A stretch of DNA of 64,000 nt, taken from NCBI GenBank assembly GCA_002455275.1, contig DKKO01000005.1:1-64000 (forward strand). Reading direction: 5' to 3'. This document shows, one piece after another, positions 17,013-24,453 of this stretch. The position numbers and the translations under genes are program-made. Every line of letters starts with the position of its first letter. The stretch's first letter is position 1. The notes below the pieces were generated by a model that saw only the letters and a program-made list of their open reading frames with translations, searched no databases and was not told the DNA's origin. The stretch is from Candidatus Saccharibacteria bacterium UBA6664. Lineage in GTDB: Bacteria; Patescibacteriota; Saccharimonadia; Saccharimonadales; Saccharimonadaceae.

Positions 17013-17540
17013 ATGTCGCACAATCAGCCACCACAATCACACTATGCGCTTATGGCAGTATTTGGTGAGGCGGCCAAACATTCGGATTATCAAGGCCCTC
17101 TACCTTCACATTTCAACGCATTGCCGTGGTTTCGTTTTGATAAACCGCACCGAGCCGAGCAAGCCTGTGATTTGATGCGCACGGCCAGGCGGCTACTTTT
17201 GCTACAAGAACCGTTTGAACTTATGGGTGAAGCCCCAAAACAGCTTGGCAAAGAAGGCCAAACGGCATCGGTAGCCGTATCTTCATCGACCGATTTGTTC
17301 GCGTTGCACATGGAATTGGCAGAAGGTTTTACTGAAGAATATGGCGGCATTAGTTTTGCCTACCCAGAGTACAATCAGGGTGGCTATCTTGCTCACGTTA
17401 CCCCTACGCCAGAGCTACCATTTGCCGTTGGTGATCGACTTTTGGTAGATAGCATCGCGCTTGTTGAAGGCAATGCGGTTGAGGGTGAGCGTACACCGAA
17501 GCGAACAATTCGCGTCATCGGCGCAGTCGGTCTCTTGTAA
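17013..17540 (+). CDS. Hypothetical protein, possibly 2H-phosphoesterase-like
   Basis: A 175-residue soluble protein I cannot assign firmly. AHVTPTPELPFAVGDRLLVD near residue 130 contains an HxT motif followed by strand residues, as in 2H phosphoesterases/LigT. The matching N-terminal motif is poor (LFALHMELAEGF near residue 93 is one candidate). An alternative is an unrelated conserved protein. It lies six bases after efp and is probably cotranscribed. Confidence 0.45.
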   Translation: MSHNQPPQSHYALMAVFGEAAKHSDYQGPLPSHFNALPWFRFDKPHRAEQACDLMRTARRLLLLQEPFELMGEAPKQLGKEGQTASVAVSSSTDLFALHMELAEGFTEEYGGISFAYPEYNQGGYLAHVTPTPELPFAVGDRLLVDSIALVEGNAVEGERTPKRTIRVIGAVGLL

Positions 17541-17544
17541 GTGC

Positions 17545-17550
17545 TACAAT
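17545..17550 (+). promoter_or_regulatory. -10 box for the 17557 gene (leaderless type)
   Basis: TGC-extended TACAAT followed by six bases and ATG. Confidence 0.55.
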
Positions 17551-17556
17551 AGTCCT

Positions 17557-19257
17557 ATGGCACACCATGAGCATGCATCGTGGCTATTAAAACACAAACA
17601 TATCCCAGTCTTAATCGTACTTGGCCTCTTGTGGATACAGGTTATTTTTCAGCTGTTTTATCCGTACGACAGTGCATTGCCAAACGCTCGTCTGTACGAC
17701 AAAAAGGTAGCGGGTCAAACTCGCCTGGCGCTGACAGGTACAATTCAAAAGCAATTTGAGGCCGAAACGTTTGAGGTTAGTACTTCATCGACATCATACA
17801 GCCAAACGCTCGCCAGTGCTGGTGCTAGTATCAACAGCGAGGCAATGGCAAAAAAGCTCACCGATTACCCCGTGTGGCAACGAGCAATTCCATTTTCACT
17901 GTGGTGGCAGCGTCCAGCCGTTACTACCTATAGGGTCTCATTTAACAAAGCGGTTCTTGAAAAAAACGCTCAAATTATCGCCGAAAAACTATCGGCAGCG
18001 CCAGTAAACGCAGACCTTGCACTAAAGAGCGGAGAGCTTGTAGTAACAGAGGCAAAAGACGGCCAAGCGGTGAGTTCTGAAAGCGTGGCAAAAGCTATTT
18101 CTTCTCATACGTTTTCACCAAAACACACGCAGCTTCGTGTTGCATCAACCGTAGCGAAACCGAGCGTGGAAGACGCTTCAATTAGCGATGTTCGCCACGA
18201 GGCCGAGGCAAAAATTGCCCGAACGTACACGCTAACACTTCCGAGCGGTGAACAAGTTACTCCTAGTAAAAAAACTGTTACCTCGTGGCTCACCTTGAAG
18301 CAAAAAGACGGCTCAACGACTCTCGCGCTGAATAAAGCGGGGATTCGCCGTTACATTTCATCGCTCAATGGCAAAGTGGCCATTGCGGCGAAGCCCATTA
18401 GTGTATCTCTAAGGGATGGTCGCGAAATTTATCGCACCGCGGGCAAAGATGGCAGCGCTATCTCTAGCAGCGATCTAGAGACGAAGCTGGTCAACGCCCT
18501 CAACAGCACTGAAACAGGGGTGGTAATGGACGTAATAATGGCGCCGGTGAGTCCGAGCACTGTCTACAACCGAACGTATTCTCACAGCCAAGCTGGCCTA
18601 CGCGCCTATGTGGCCTACACTACGTCGAGCGAAAACGTTCGGATAGCGTTGCAGCAAATTGGTGGCAATAATTGGTCGGCTAGCGGGCGCAGTAGCGAGA
18701 GTATTCCGAGTGCTAGTACCTATAAATTGTACGTAGCACTGTGGCTATTTGACCAGATGAATAAAGGCAAGATAAAGTGGAGTGACCCATGGCTCGATAC
18801 GAATGTCTCAGAGTGTTTTGATCGCATGACGATTGCCAGTACCAACCCTTGCGCCGTGGCTTGGCTCGAATCGTATGGCCGAAATAATATGAATAACTTT
18901 GTGTATAAAAATGGCTTTAGCACTGGCACGAGCTTCACCAACCCAGAAGCCGTACACACAACGGCCAACGACCTACGAAAATTTATGATAGGCTTAAACA
19001 ACAGTAGTTTAGTAAGTGGTGCGCAGCGAACACGGTTGCTTCACTCGCTCAGCGTGCACCCATATCGCTATGGGGTGCCAACAGGCAGCGCTGGCACAGT
19101 GCAAGATAAAGTAGGCTTTTTGTGGGATTATGTGCACGATTCGGCCATCGTTCACCACCCGAAAGGCACATACGTAGTGGTGATTATGACCAGAGGCGCC
19201 GGTGGCTATGCGCGCATTGCCTCAATTACGCGCGAACTCGAAAGGATAATGTATTAA
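17557..19257 (+). CDS. Membrane-anchored serine hydrolase, class A beta-lactamase-like, with PG-binding-like repeats
   Basis: A 566-residue protein with an N-terminal signal anchor (hydrophobic residues about 18-36) and a large extracytoplasmic part. The middle holds two repeats resembling YoaR-type 'PG-binding 4' domains (residues about 70-330). The C-terminal domain resembles class A beta-lactamases: SASTYK gives an SxxK with Ser387 and Lys390, and VQDKVGFLWD supplies a KxG box. The usual SDN motif is not clear. It may bind or hydrolyse peptidoglycan or beta-lactams. The start at 17557 is set by the -10 box and the MAHHEHAS opening. Its stop overlaps tlyA (TAATG). Confidence 0.65.
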   Translation: MAHHEHASWLLKHKHIPVLIVLGLLWIQVIFQLFYPYDSALPNARLYDKKVAGQTRLALTGTIQKQFEAETFEVSTSSTSYSQTLASAGASINSEAMAKKLTDYPVWQRAIPFSLWWQRPAVTTYRVSFNKAVLEKNAQIIAEKLSAAPVNADLALKSGELVVTEAKDGQAVSSESVAKAISSHTFSPKHTQLRVASTVAKPSVEDASISDVRHEAEAKIARTYTLTLPSGEQVTPSKKTVTSWLTLKQKDGSTTLALNKAGIRRYISSLNGKVAIAAKPISVSLRDGREIYRTAGKDGSAISSSDLETKLVNALNSTETGVVMDVIMAPVSPSTVYNRTYSHSQAGLRAYVAYTTSSENVRIALQQIGGNNWSASGRSSESIPSASTYKLYVALWLFDQMNKGKIKWSDPWLDTNVSECFDRMTIASTNPCAVAWLESYGRNNMNNFVYKNGFSTGTSFTNPEAVHTTANDLRKFMIGLNNSSLVSGAQRTRLLHSLSVHPYRYGVPTGSAGTVQDKVGFLWDYVHDSAIVHHPKGTYVVVIMTRGAGGYARIASITRELERIMY

Positions 19258-20237
19258 TGAAACAACGTCTCGACCAAGCGTTAGTGGCGCGTGGGCTCGT
19301 GCGCAGTCGTTCACAGGCCGAAAGTTGGATTGGGCTAGGTAAGGTAAGCGTGAACGGGCAGCCAGCGCGCAAATCTGGGCAGATGGTGCAGGAAACAGAT
19401 GTACTGAAACTCGCTGCTACCGAGCAGTATGTCAGTCGAGCCGGGCTTAAGTTAGCCAGTGTGGCCAAGAAGTTACGGGTTGATTTTCGAGACGCGGTGG
19501 TGCTCGACGTTGGCAGCAGTACCGGTGGCTTTACAGATTACGCGCTGCAGCATGGAGCGAAAAAAGTCGTCGCAGTTGATGTCGGTACCGATCAGCTCCA
19601 CCCCAGCTTGCACAGTGATTCACGTATTGAGCTGCATGAAAAGACGGATATTCGCGATGTCCATAGTCCGAGTAACCCTTTGCAGCCATCTTCATCGGAG
19701 GGCGTTACGCGCCTGACTTCTCTTGAACACGAGTCAGGAGAAGACGGGGCTGCTCTACGCTTTAACCCTCGCTCAGAAGAGGCTACAAAGCATTACTCGG
19801 CTGGCGCCGTCGAGCCGCTCGCTAACGAATTTTCAAAAACATCTGCAGCCCGAGCATCTGCTGATGCGGGCTCAACAGATGCGCGGCGCGAAGCCGTTTT
19901 GGAAAATTCTGTTGGCGAAAAGGCGATACAACTAAACCAATTACCTGACATCGTAGTTATGGACGTTAGCTTTATCAGCCTGCGCGAAATACTGCCGCAT
20001 ATCGCCAGCTTGTGTACAAAAAACACCCAGGTAGTAGCCATGTTAAAGCCCCAGTTTGAGGCCGGCAAACACCAGGTAAATAAGGGCATTATTAAAAACG
20101 ATTCAGTTCGGCGACAAATTTTAAAAGATTTTGAAACCTGGGTGCGACAGTGGTTTGTCGTGGTTGATAAGCATGATAGTGAAGTAGCGGGTAGCAAGGG
20201 TAACAGAGAGCGATTCTACCTTCTAAAACGCCTCTAA
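19257..20237 (+). CDS. tlyA: TlyA-family rRNA 2'-O-methyltransferase with in-frame insert
   Basis: A 326-residue protein: N-terminal S4 RNA-binding domain (MKQRLDQALVARGLVRSRSQ) and an FtsJ-like methyltransferase with the SAM motif VVLDVGSSTGGFTDYAL near residue 80. TlyA methylates 16S and 23S rRNA cytidines in other bacteria. The family is usually about 270 residues; here about 85 residues (about 138-226) are inserted between the DIRDV and LPDIVVMDVSFIS conserved strands. The insert is Ser/Ala/Glu-rich and its DNA is palindromic. Catalytic-core motifs on both sides are intact and in frame, so the enzyme is likely functional. Confidence 0.85.
   Translation: MKQRLDQALVARGLVRSRSQAESWIGLGKVSVNGQPARKSGQMVQETDVLKLAATEQYVSRAGLKLASVAKKLRVDFRDAVVLDVGSSTGGFTDYALQHGAKKVVAVDVGTDQLHPSLHSDSRIELHEKTDIRDVHSPSNPLQPSSSEGVTRLTSLEHESGEDGAALRFNPRSEEATKHYSAGAVEPLANEFSKTSAARASADAGSTDARREAVLENSVGEKAIQLNQLPDIVVMDVSFISLREILPHIASLCTKNTQVVAMLKPQFEAGKHQVNKGIIKNDSVRRQILKDFETWVRQWFVVVDKHDSEVAGSKGNRERFYLLKRL
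19712..19738. repeat. Inverted repeat inside the tlyA insert (small)
   Basis: CCTGACT (19712-19718) and AGTCAGG (19732-19738) flank a 13-base loop within the extra coding segment of tlyA. Confidence 0.5.
19827..19909. repeat. Nested palindromic element inside tlyA coding sequence
   Basis: GAATTTTC (19827) pairs with GAAAATTC (19902), extended by AAAAC/GTTTT after one mismatch. Inside, CATCTG/CAGATG, AGCCCG/CGGGCT and GCATC/GATGC stack into one long stem with a TGCT tip. The 83-base element keeps the reading frame of the host gene, like the Rickettsia palindromic elements that insert in protein genes. Confidence 0.6.
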
Positions 20238-20239
20238 CA

Positions 20240-20268
20240 TTGACTTTTACAAGCATAAGTGATATAAT
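20240..20268 (+). promoter_or_regulatory. Promoter of the first GC-rich island gene
   Basis: TTGACT, 17-base spacer, TATAAT, in AT-rich native-type DNA directly after tlyA. The leader includes AGGCTACC/GGTGGCCT, a small hairpin (about 20275-20295), and AAGGAGG before the ATG. Confidence 0.75.
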
Positions 20269-20319
20269 ACAATTGAGGCTACCACCAGGTGGCCTTGTAC
20301 CGACGCCCAAGGAGGCATC

Positions 20320-20751
20320 ATGTTGTTCCGCAGGCTCGTCGTTCTCGTGGTCGCGACTTTCGCGATGGCGGGCACTTCGTTCAGCTCGCCGGCTTCGGCC
20401 GATGGTGGCGACCAGACCAACCCCCAGGTCGTCTACCTCACCAAGAAGGAGCCCGGCACGAACGTCCTCTGCCCGAAGGGGCAGGACAAGATGTTCATCG
20501 TTCGGGCGACGGTGCGCAAGGGGGAGCGCATCAAGTCGTTCGGCGCGTTCAGCCTTCGCCTGAAGAGCGGGCGCGATCGCTACGACGACGGCTCGCGGGT
20601 GAGTCGTCGGCTGGTCGAGTACTACTTCGCCGTCGGCCGCAAGGCCAGGGTGGAGTCCGACCTGAGCGCGAGCTTCGTCTACCTGGAGCTCACCGAAGGC
20701 GCTCATCCGAAGGCGACCGTGGAGAAGCAGTGCTTCTCGCGGGTGCCGTAG
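20320..20751 (+). CDS. Small secreted protein, GC-rich
   Basis: A 143-residue protein with a signal peptide (hydrophobic residues 5-24, cleavage expected after SPASA, about residue 27). The mature part is basic, contains two cysteines (about 47 and 138) that may form a disulfide, and has no membrane anchor. I do not recognise a domain. Codon use is strongly GC-biased, unlike tlyA 80 bases upstream. It has its own promoter, Shine-Dalgarno site and terminator, so it is a monocistronic cassette. Foreign origin is inferred from composition. Confidence 0.7.
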   Translation: MLFRRLVVLVVATFAMAGTSFSSPASADGGDQTNPQVVYLTKKEPGTNVLCPKGQDKMFIVRATVRKGERIKSFGAFSLRLKSGRDRYDDGSRVSRRLVEYYFAVGRKARVESDLSASFVYLELTEGAHPKATVEKQCFSRVP

Positions 20752-20776
20752 ATTGATCCACTTCACGGATCCACGA

Positions 20777-20835
20777 CGCGGGGTGCGCGGCTTCTGGCAG
20801 GCAACTGCACGGGAGCCCCGCACCGCCGCGTTTTC
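20777..20835 (+). terminator. GC-rich terminator of the 20320 gene
   Basis: CGCGG..GGTGCG..GGCT pairs with AGCC.CGCACC..CCGCG and is followed by TTTTC. Confidence 0.75.
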
Positions 20836-20850
20836 ACTTGACTAAAAGCA

Positions 20851-20879
20851 TTTACATTTTATTGTTTTTGTGGTATAAT
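20851..20879 (+). promoter_or_regulatory. Promoter of the 21107 gene
   Basis: TTTACA, 17-base spacer, TATAAT. It yields a leader of about 220 bases, the longest in the window. Confidence 0.75.
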
Positions 20880-20961
20880 GAGGTTAGCCAGTACCGAGCT
20901 GGTTACTGTGTCATGTATGCGGTGACTGATGCTTGGTGCCTGGTCATAGCTATGCTGCGAG

Positions 20962-21017
20962 GAAAGAGTGTACGACTTTCGTATACCGAGTACGGCAGTA
21001 TGGCCGTACGCTCTTTC
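20962..21017 (+). promoter_or_regulatory. Leader RNA hairpin before the 21107 gene
   Basis: GAAAGAGTGTACG (20962-20974) pairs with CGTACGCTCTTTC (21005-21017) with one mismatch, and CGTA/TACG can pair in the loop. It lies about 90 bases before the start codon. No known riboswitch class is recognised; a stabilising or regulatory role is inference. Confidence 0.5.
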
Positions 21018-21106
21018 ACATCAGTATAACTATGATCAGGCATCAGGCGCTAGACATCAACCTCCACGTACCTGACTCAGTGTCAACCGACAGAAAGGGG
21101 ACGCTC

Positions 21107-23251
21107 ATGTCCCGCTTCACCCTGCGACGAATCCTCGTCGCAGTCCTCGCCGTGTTGTTCGGCGTCGGCGCGTTCTTCGTGCCCACGCTGAACGCCGGCG
21201 CCACCGGTTCCGGTGGCGGCGACCCGGACTGCGTCATCACGCAGTTCAAGTACAAGAAGTCCGTCGAGGACTCCAAGCTGAAGTACCAGTACCAGAAGCA
21301 GGTGAAGGGCGAGGTGCGCGAGCGTCTCAAGGGTGGCTCCAGCCGCCCCTTCGGCACCTTCGACTGGGAGTGGTACCAGCCTCCGACCTGGAAGGGCGGT
21401 CCGCTCACGCAGTGGTCGTTCGACGACGTCGCGGTGCTCGAGTCCGGGCCCCACAACGCCACCAGCAACGACTACCTGCAGGGCGAGGACATGCTGTTCA
21501 AGGTGTCCAAGTCCTACCAGTACGTCAAGAACGGCGTGACCGAGCAGGTCTCGACCGGTTCGCACTGGGAGTACTACCTGCCAGGCGGCGGCTCGTCCCT
21601 GACGAACACCGACGCCAACTGGACGACCGAGACCCCGGGTGAGCCCTGGGTCAAGTTCGGCGAGGAGCGCCAGGTCGTGAGCGACGCCCCGGGGTGCAAC
21701 ACCTCCGAGGAGAAGATCACGTTCTGCCACCTCAACCAGGGCAACGGCTACAACCTGCTGACCACCTCCAAGGCCGCGTTCTACGTCGGTCACCGCGAGC
21801 ACTCCGGGGACATCTACCCGGCCGGCTCGTACAAGCAGGGTGGTCAGTCGTTCTCGTGGCCGGCCCAGGGCGACCAGTCGCTCCTGGAGACCGGCTGCCA
21901 GGCCAAGCCCGACCCGAAGGTCACCCACAAGGTCGATGACAAGACCAACTGCGACGGCGTGTTCCACCGCGAGTGGGACCTCGTGTCCTACCCGGTGTGG
22001 AACGCCGACAAGCAGAAGTGGGAGTACGGCGATCCGGTCGTCGAGAACGACACCGACTGGGTGAAGGTCCGCGACCTCACCGAGGAGGAGCAGTACGAGC
22101 TCGGCTGCGTCAAGCCGTACCCCGACGTGGACATCGAGAAGTGGTCCACGTCCGACGGCGCGGTGGCCGGTGACTTCGACGAGTCGGCCAAGGGGCTCAA
22201 CCCCACGGGCGACGAGGCGATCACCTTCACCGTGACCAACTCGGGCGACGAGAAGCTCGTGAACGTCAGCGTCTCCGACGAGACGACGGCGGGCACCGGC
22301 ACCCTCACCGGGGTGTCGTGCGACTTCTCGGCTCTGGGCGGCCCGGCGACGGGCACTTCCTGGAGCGGTCCGTTCCTGGTGGGTGACTCGTTCCCGTGCA
22401 CCGGCACCCTGCCGGCGCTGGGCTACGACGCCACCCACACCGACGTGGCCACGGTCACGGCAGCGGGCAAGTACTCGGGCACCACGGTGACCGACAACGA
22501 CCCCTGGAACGGCACCACACCCAAGGCTGAGTCGGCTGAACCCACCGTCGTCGTGACGGCGGAGGGCTGTGTCAACGTCAACGAGACCACCGCTGCCAGC
22601 GGTGTGATCACGAACACCGACGACGACACCAACGAGGCCGTCAGCTACGACTGGGTCGTGACCGTCAGCGGTTCCGACACGGTCGTCGACCAGGGCACGG
22701 TGGAGGACGTCGAGGACAACTCGTCCGCTCCGTTCGCGCCCGAGGTCGGCCCGGGTGACTACACCGTCACCATCACGGGCTCCGACGGCACCACGGCCTC
22801 GACCGAGTTCTCGGTCGAGCAGTGCCAGATCACGGAGGAGCCGGCCGACTTCACGGTCGCCAGCTCCTGTGGCAAGGTCAGCGTCACCAACCTCGGCGAC
22901 GTCGACCTGACGGTGGAGTTCGCGGCCGACGAGCGAGGCGAGTCCTTCGCTTCGAAGCCGCTGCCGGCCGGCCAGACCGTGACGATCAAGACGGACCTCA
23001 AGCGGGTCGCGGTCTCCGTCTACGGCGAGGAGGACGGCGTGTCCTACGTCGGCTACGCCACGGTGTCGGTGAAGCAGAACTGCGGTGGGCACAACCCGCC
23101 GCCGAACCCGCCCAACCCGCCGGCAGGACCTGGCGGCAGCAGCGTGTCGGAGCAGGGCAACAACCCGTGGCTGGCCCTCGCCGGACTCGGACTGCTCTTG
23201 GCGCTGGCCATCCACATGGCCGGTGTTCAGCTGGTTCGTCGCCGCGCCTGA
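21107..23251 (+). CDS. Large GC-rich surface protein with DUF11-like domains and C-terminal anchor
   Basis: A 714-residue exported protein. Residues 1-37 form a signal peptide (hydrophobic ILVAVLAVLFGVGAFFVPTL). The N-terminal third is Trp/Tyr-rich; the middle (from about residue 345) has a DUF11/CARDB-like segment on divergence and 'TVTNSGDEKLVNVSVSD' type sequence; later parts are Thr/Val-rich Ig-like strands. A proline-rich stretch (NPPPNPPNPP) precedes a hydrophobic helix and the tail RRRA, the layout of a sortase-type or simple membrane anchor, but no LPXTG is present. GC bias is extreme. A sortase-like gene follows directly. Confidence 0.75.
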   Translation: MSRFTLRRILVAVLAVLFGVGAFFVPTLNAGATGSGGGDPDCVITQFKYKKSVEDSKLKYQYQKQVKGEVRERLKGGSSRPFGTFDWEWYQPPTWKGGPLTQWSFDDVAVLESGPHNATSNDYLQGEDMLFKVSKSYQYVKNGVTEQVSTGSHWEYYLPGGGSSLTNTDANWTTETPGEPWVKFGEERQVVSDAPGCNTSEEKITFCHLNQGNGYNLLTTSKAAFYVGHREHSGDIYPAGSYKQGGQSFSWPAQGDQSLLETGCQAKPDPKVTHKVDDKTNCDGVFHREWDLVSYPVWNADKQKWEYGDPVVENDTDWVKVRDLTEEEQYELGCVKPYPDVDIEKWSTSDGAVAGDFDESAKGLNPTGDEAITFTVTNSGDEKLVNVSVSDETTAGTGTLTGVSCDFSALGGPATGTSWSGPFLVGDSFPCTGTLPALGYDATHTDVATVTAAGKYSGTTVTDNDPWNGTTPKAESAEPTVVVTAEGCVNVNETTAASGVITNTDDDTNEAVSYDWVVTVSGSDTVVDQGTVEDVEDNSSAPFAPEVGPGDYTVTITGSDGTTASTEFSVEQCQITEEPADFTVASSCGKVSVTNLGDVDLTVEFAADERGESFASKPLPAGQTVTIKTDLKRVAVSVYGEEDGVSYVGYATVSVKQNCGGHNPPPNPPNPPAGPGGSSVSEQGNNPWLALAGLGLLLALAIHMAGVQLVRRRA

Positions 23252-23306
23252 CCAGTACCACATGTGAGGCGGCACCTGTTCGCAGGTGTCCAACCTCTCT
23301 GATGTG

Positions 23307-23357
23307 AGAGAGCCCGGCTCCGCTGCACCTCCCAAGGTGTGATGGAGCCGGCTCTCT
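23307..23357 (+). terminator. Terminator of the 21107 gene
   Basis: GAGAGCCCGGCTCC pairs with GGAGCCGGCTCTC over a 22-base loop, followed by TTCATTTCT. A smaller CACCTG-TTCG-CAGGTG hairpin lies just before it (about 23274-23289). Confidence 0.7.
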
Positions 23358-23370
23358 TCATTTCTATACA

Positions 23371-23399
23371 TTGAAATTATTTTATATTTATGCTATAAT
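23371..23399 (+). promoter_or_regulatory. Promoter of the sortase-like gene
   Basis: TTGAAA, 17-base spacer, TGC-extended TATAAT. The leader is about 55 bases and ends GAAAGGGGG before the ATG. Confidence 0.75.
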
Positions 23400-23461
23400 A
23401 TAGGTTGAGGCACTCTGTCCTCGCCTTAACATCGTCACTTCTAGCCCCGAAAGGGGGTCTC

Positions 23462-24172
23462 ATGTCTCGACACGCAAGACCCCATTGGGGTGTGTTTGAG
23501 TTTTGGGCGTCGGTTGCGGTCGCTACAATCTTGGCCGCAGGGTTCATCATCTGGTCGAGCTATCTCACCAGCGAACCCGACGTCGCGCGTCCGCCGACGT
23601 CGCTCCCCGCGAGCGACAGCACGGTGGTTCCGATACCTACGCCGTCGGCAGTGAAGCACCAGCGAGTGTGCGAAGGGCAGCAGCCCTTCGTGCCGGTGCG
23701 CATCACGGTGTCTGGCCTCAAGCTGGACATGCCGATCGACAACCTCCCGCTCACGCAGGACGGTCGCTACCCGGTGCCACAGTTCAACGGGACGTTCGAT
23801 CCGCGATGGTCGGCTGCCCGTTGGATCGACAACGCGTTGGCTTGCGCCAACGACCAAGGCGTCGTGCGCCTAGGGCTTCACACCTACAGTGATGGAGATG
23901 CCTCAGGTAACCGCCTCGGCCGTGACGTGCAGGTTGGCGCTATCGTCCAACTGTTCGGCACGAAGAAGCACGCCACTGCCTGCTACGAGGTCACGCCGTT
24001 TGAAGGCAACCTCAGGCCCACGTGGTACAACGAGGCTGTGCCGTACGACCGAATCACTCCGGTGACCGGTCGAGGCGGTGTAGTGCTTGAGTTCTGCTGG
24101 GACAAGCCGTCCGAGTGGGGACGCTGGCTCCAGCACCGCTACGTCGTAGCCAAGCCCGCCCCGTGCGGATGA
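23462..24172 (+). CDS. Sortase-like membrane-anchored protein, GC-rich
   Basis: A 236-residue protein with an N-terminal membrane helix (residues 13-32) and an exported domain. VRITVSGLKLDMPI (79-92) resembles the sortase opening strand; LGLHTYSDGDASGNRLGRDV contains candidate catalytic His140; VVLEFCWDKP contains Cys212; and WGRWLQHRYVVAKP supplies Arg221 or Arg226. The order and spacing fit sortases of class E/F common in Actinobacteria, although the usual TC of the active site reads FC. Its natural substrate could be the 21107 protein, which lacks a canonical motif. Composition is GC-rich, somewhat less extreme than its neighbours. Sequence similarity alone makes this a moderate call. Confidence 0.6.
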   Translation: MSRHARPHWGVFEFWASVAVATILAAGFIIWSSYLTSEPDVARPPTSLPASDSTVVPIPTPSAVKHQRVCEGQQPFVPVRITVSGLKLDMPIDNLPLTQDGRYPVPQFNGTFDPRWSAARWIDNALACANDQGVVRLGLHTYSDGDASGNRLGRDVQVGAIVQLFGTKKHATACYEVTPFEGNLRPTWYNEAVPYDRITPVTGRGGVVLEFCWDKPSEWGRWLQHRYVVAKPAPCG

Positions 24173-24197
24173 AGTGACCTTGAAGTTAAGGTTCTAA

Positions 24198-24229
24198 CCC
24201 CCGTTGTATTGCATTTACGCTGACGGGGG
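24198..24229 (+). terminator. Possible terminator of the sortase-like gene
   Basis: CCCCCGT pairs with ACGGGGG across an 18-base loop; no T-run follows. Confidence 0.4.
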
Positions 24230-24254
24230 CGCTTCATGTCTGAACGTAAGCATA

Positions 24255-24283
24255 TTTACAATTACACCTAAAAATGCTATAAT
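24255..24283 (+). promoter_or_regulatory. Promoter of the 24454 gene
   Basis: TTTACA, 17-base spacer, TGC-extended TATAAT; leader of about 165 bases. Confidence 0.75.
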
Positions 24284-24337
24284 TGCCTCACAGCACATCC
24301 GTGCGATTTTTCACCGTACGTGAGTGTCTGGTTGGCC

Positions 24338-24393
24338 AAGCTACCGATTTTATTTGTGTGGCTTCGGCCGCACATTTACATTTCAGGTAGCTT
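24338..24393 (+). promoter_or_regulatory. Nested leader hairpin before the 24454 gene
   Basis: AAGCTACC (24338-24345) pairs with GGTAGCTT (24386-24393). Inside, GTGTGGC-TTCG-GCCGCAC forms a UUCG tetraloop stem (24356-24373). A structured mRNA leader of unknown class. Confidence 0.55.
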
Positions 24394-24453
24394 AGCACGA
24401 CCAGTACTCGCGTCATCCATCGACGCCCGAAAGGGCAGAATTGAGGCACACAC

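Noticed and set aside
21107..23251. Classical LPXTG sorting signal in the anchored protein
   Set aside because: No LPXTG or close variant precedes the C-terminal helix; only a Pro/Gly-rich stretch is present.
21083..23371. A 762-codon open frame on the minus strand
   Set aside because: It is the shadow of the GC-rich 21107 gene; high GC removes stops from the opposite strand. It has repetitive Arg/Val/Gly composition, no promoter and no ribosome site.
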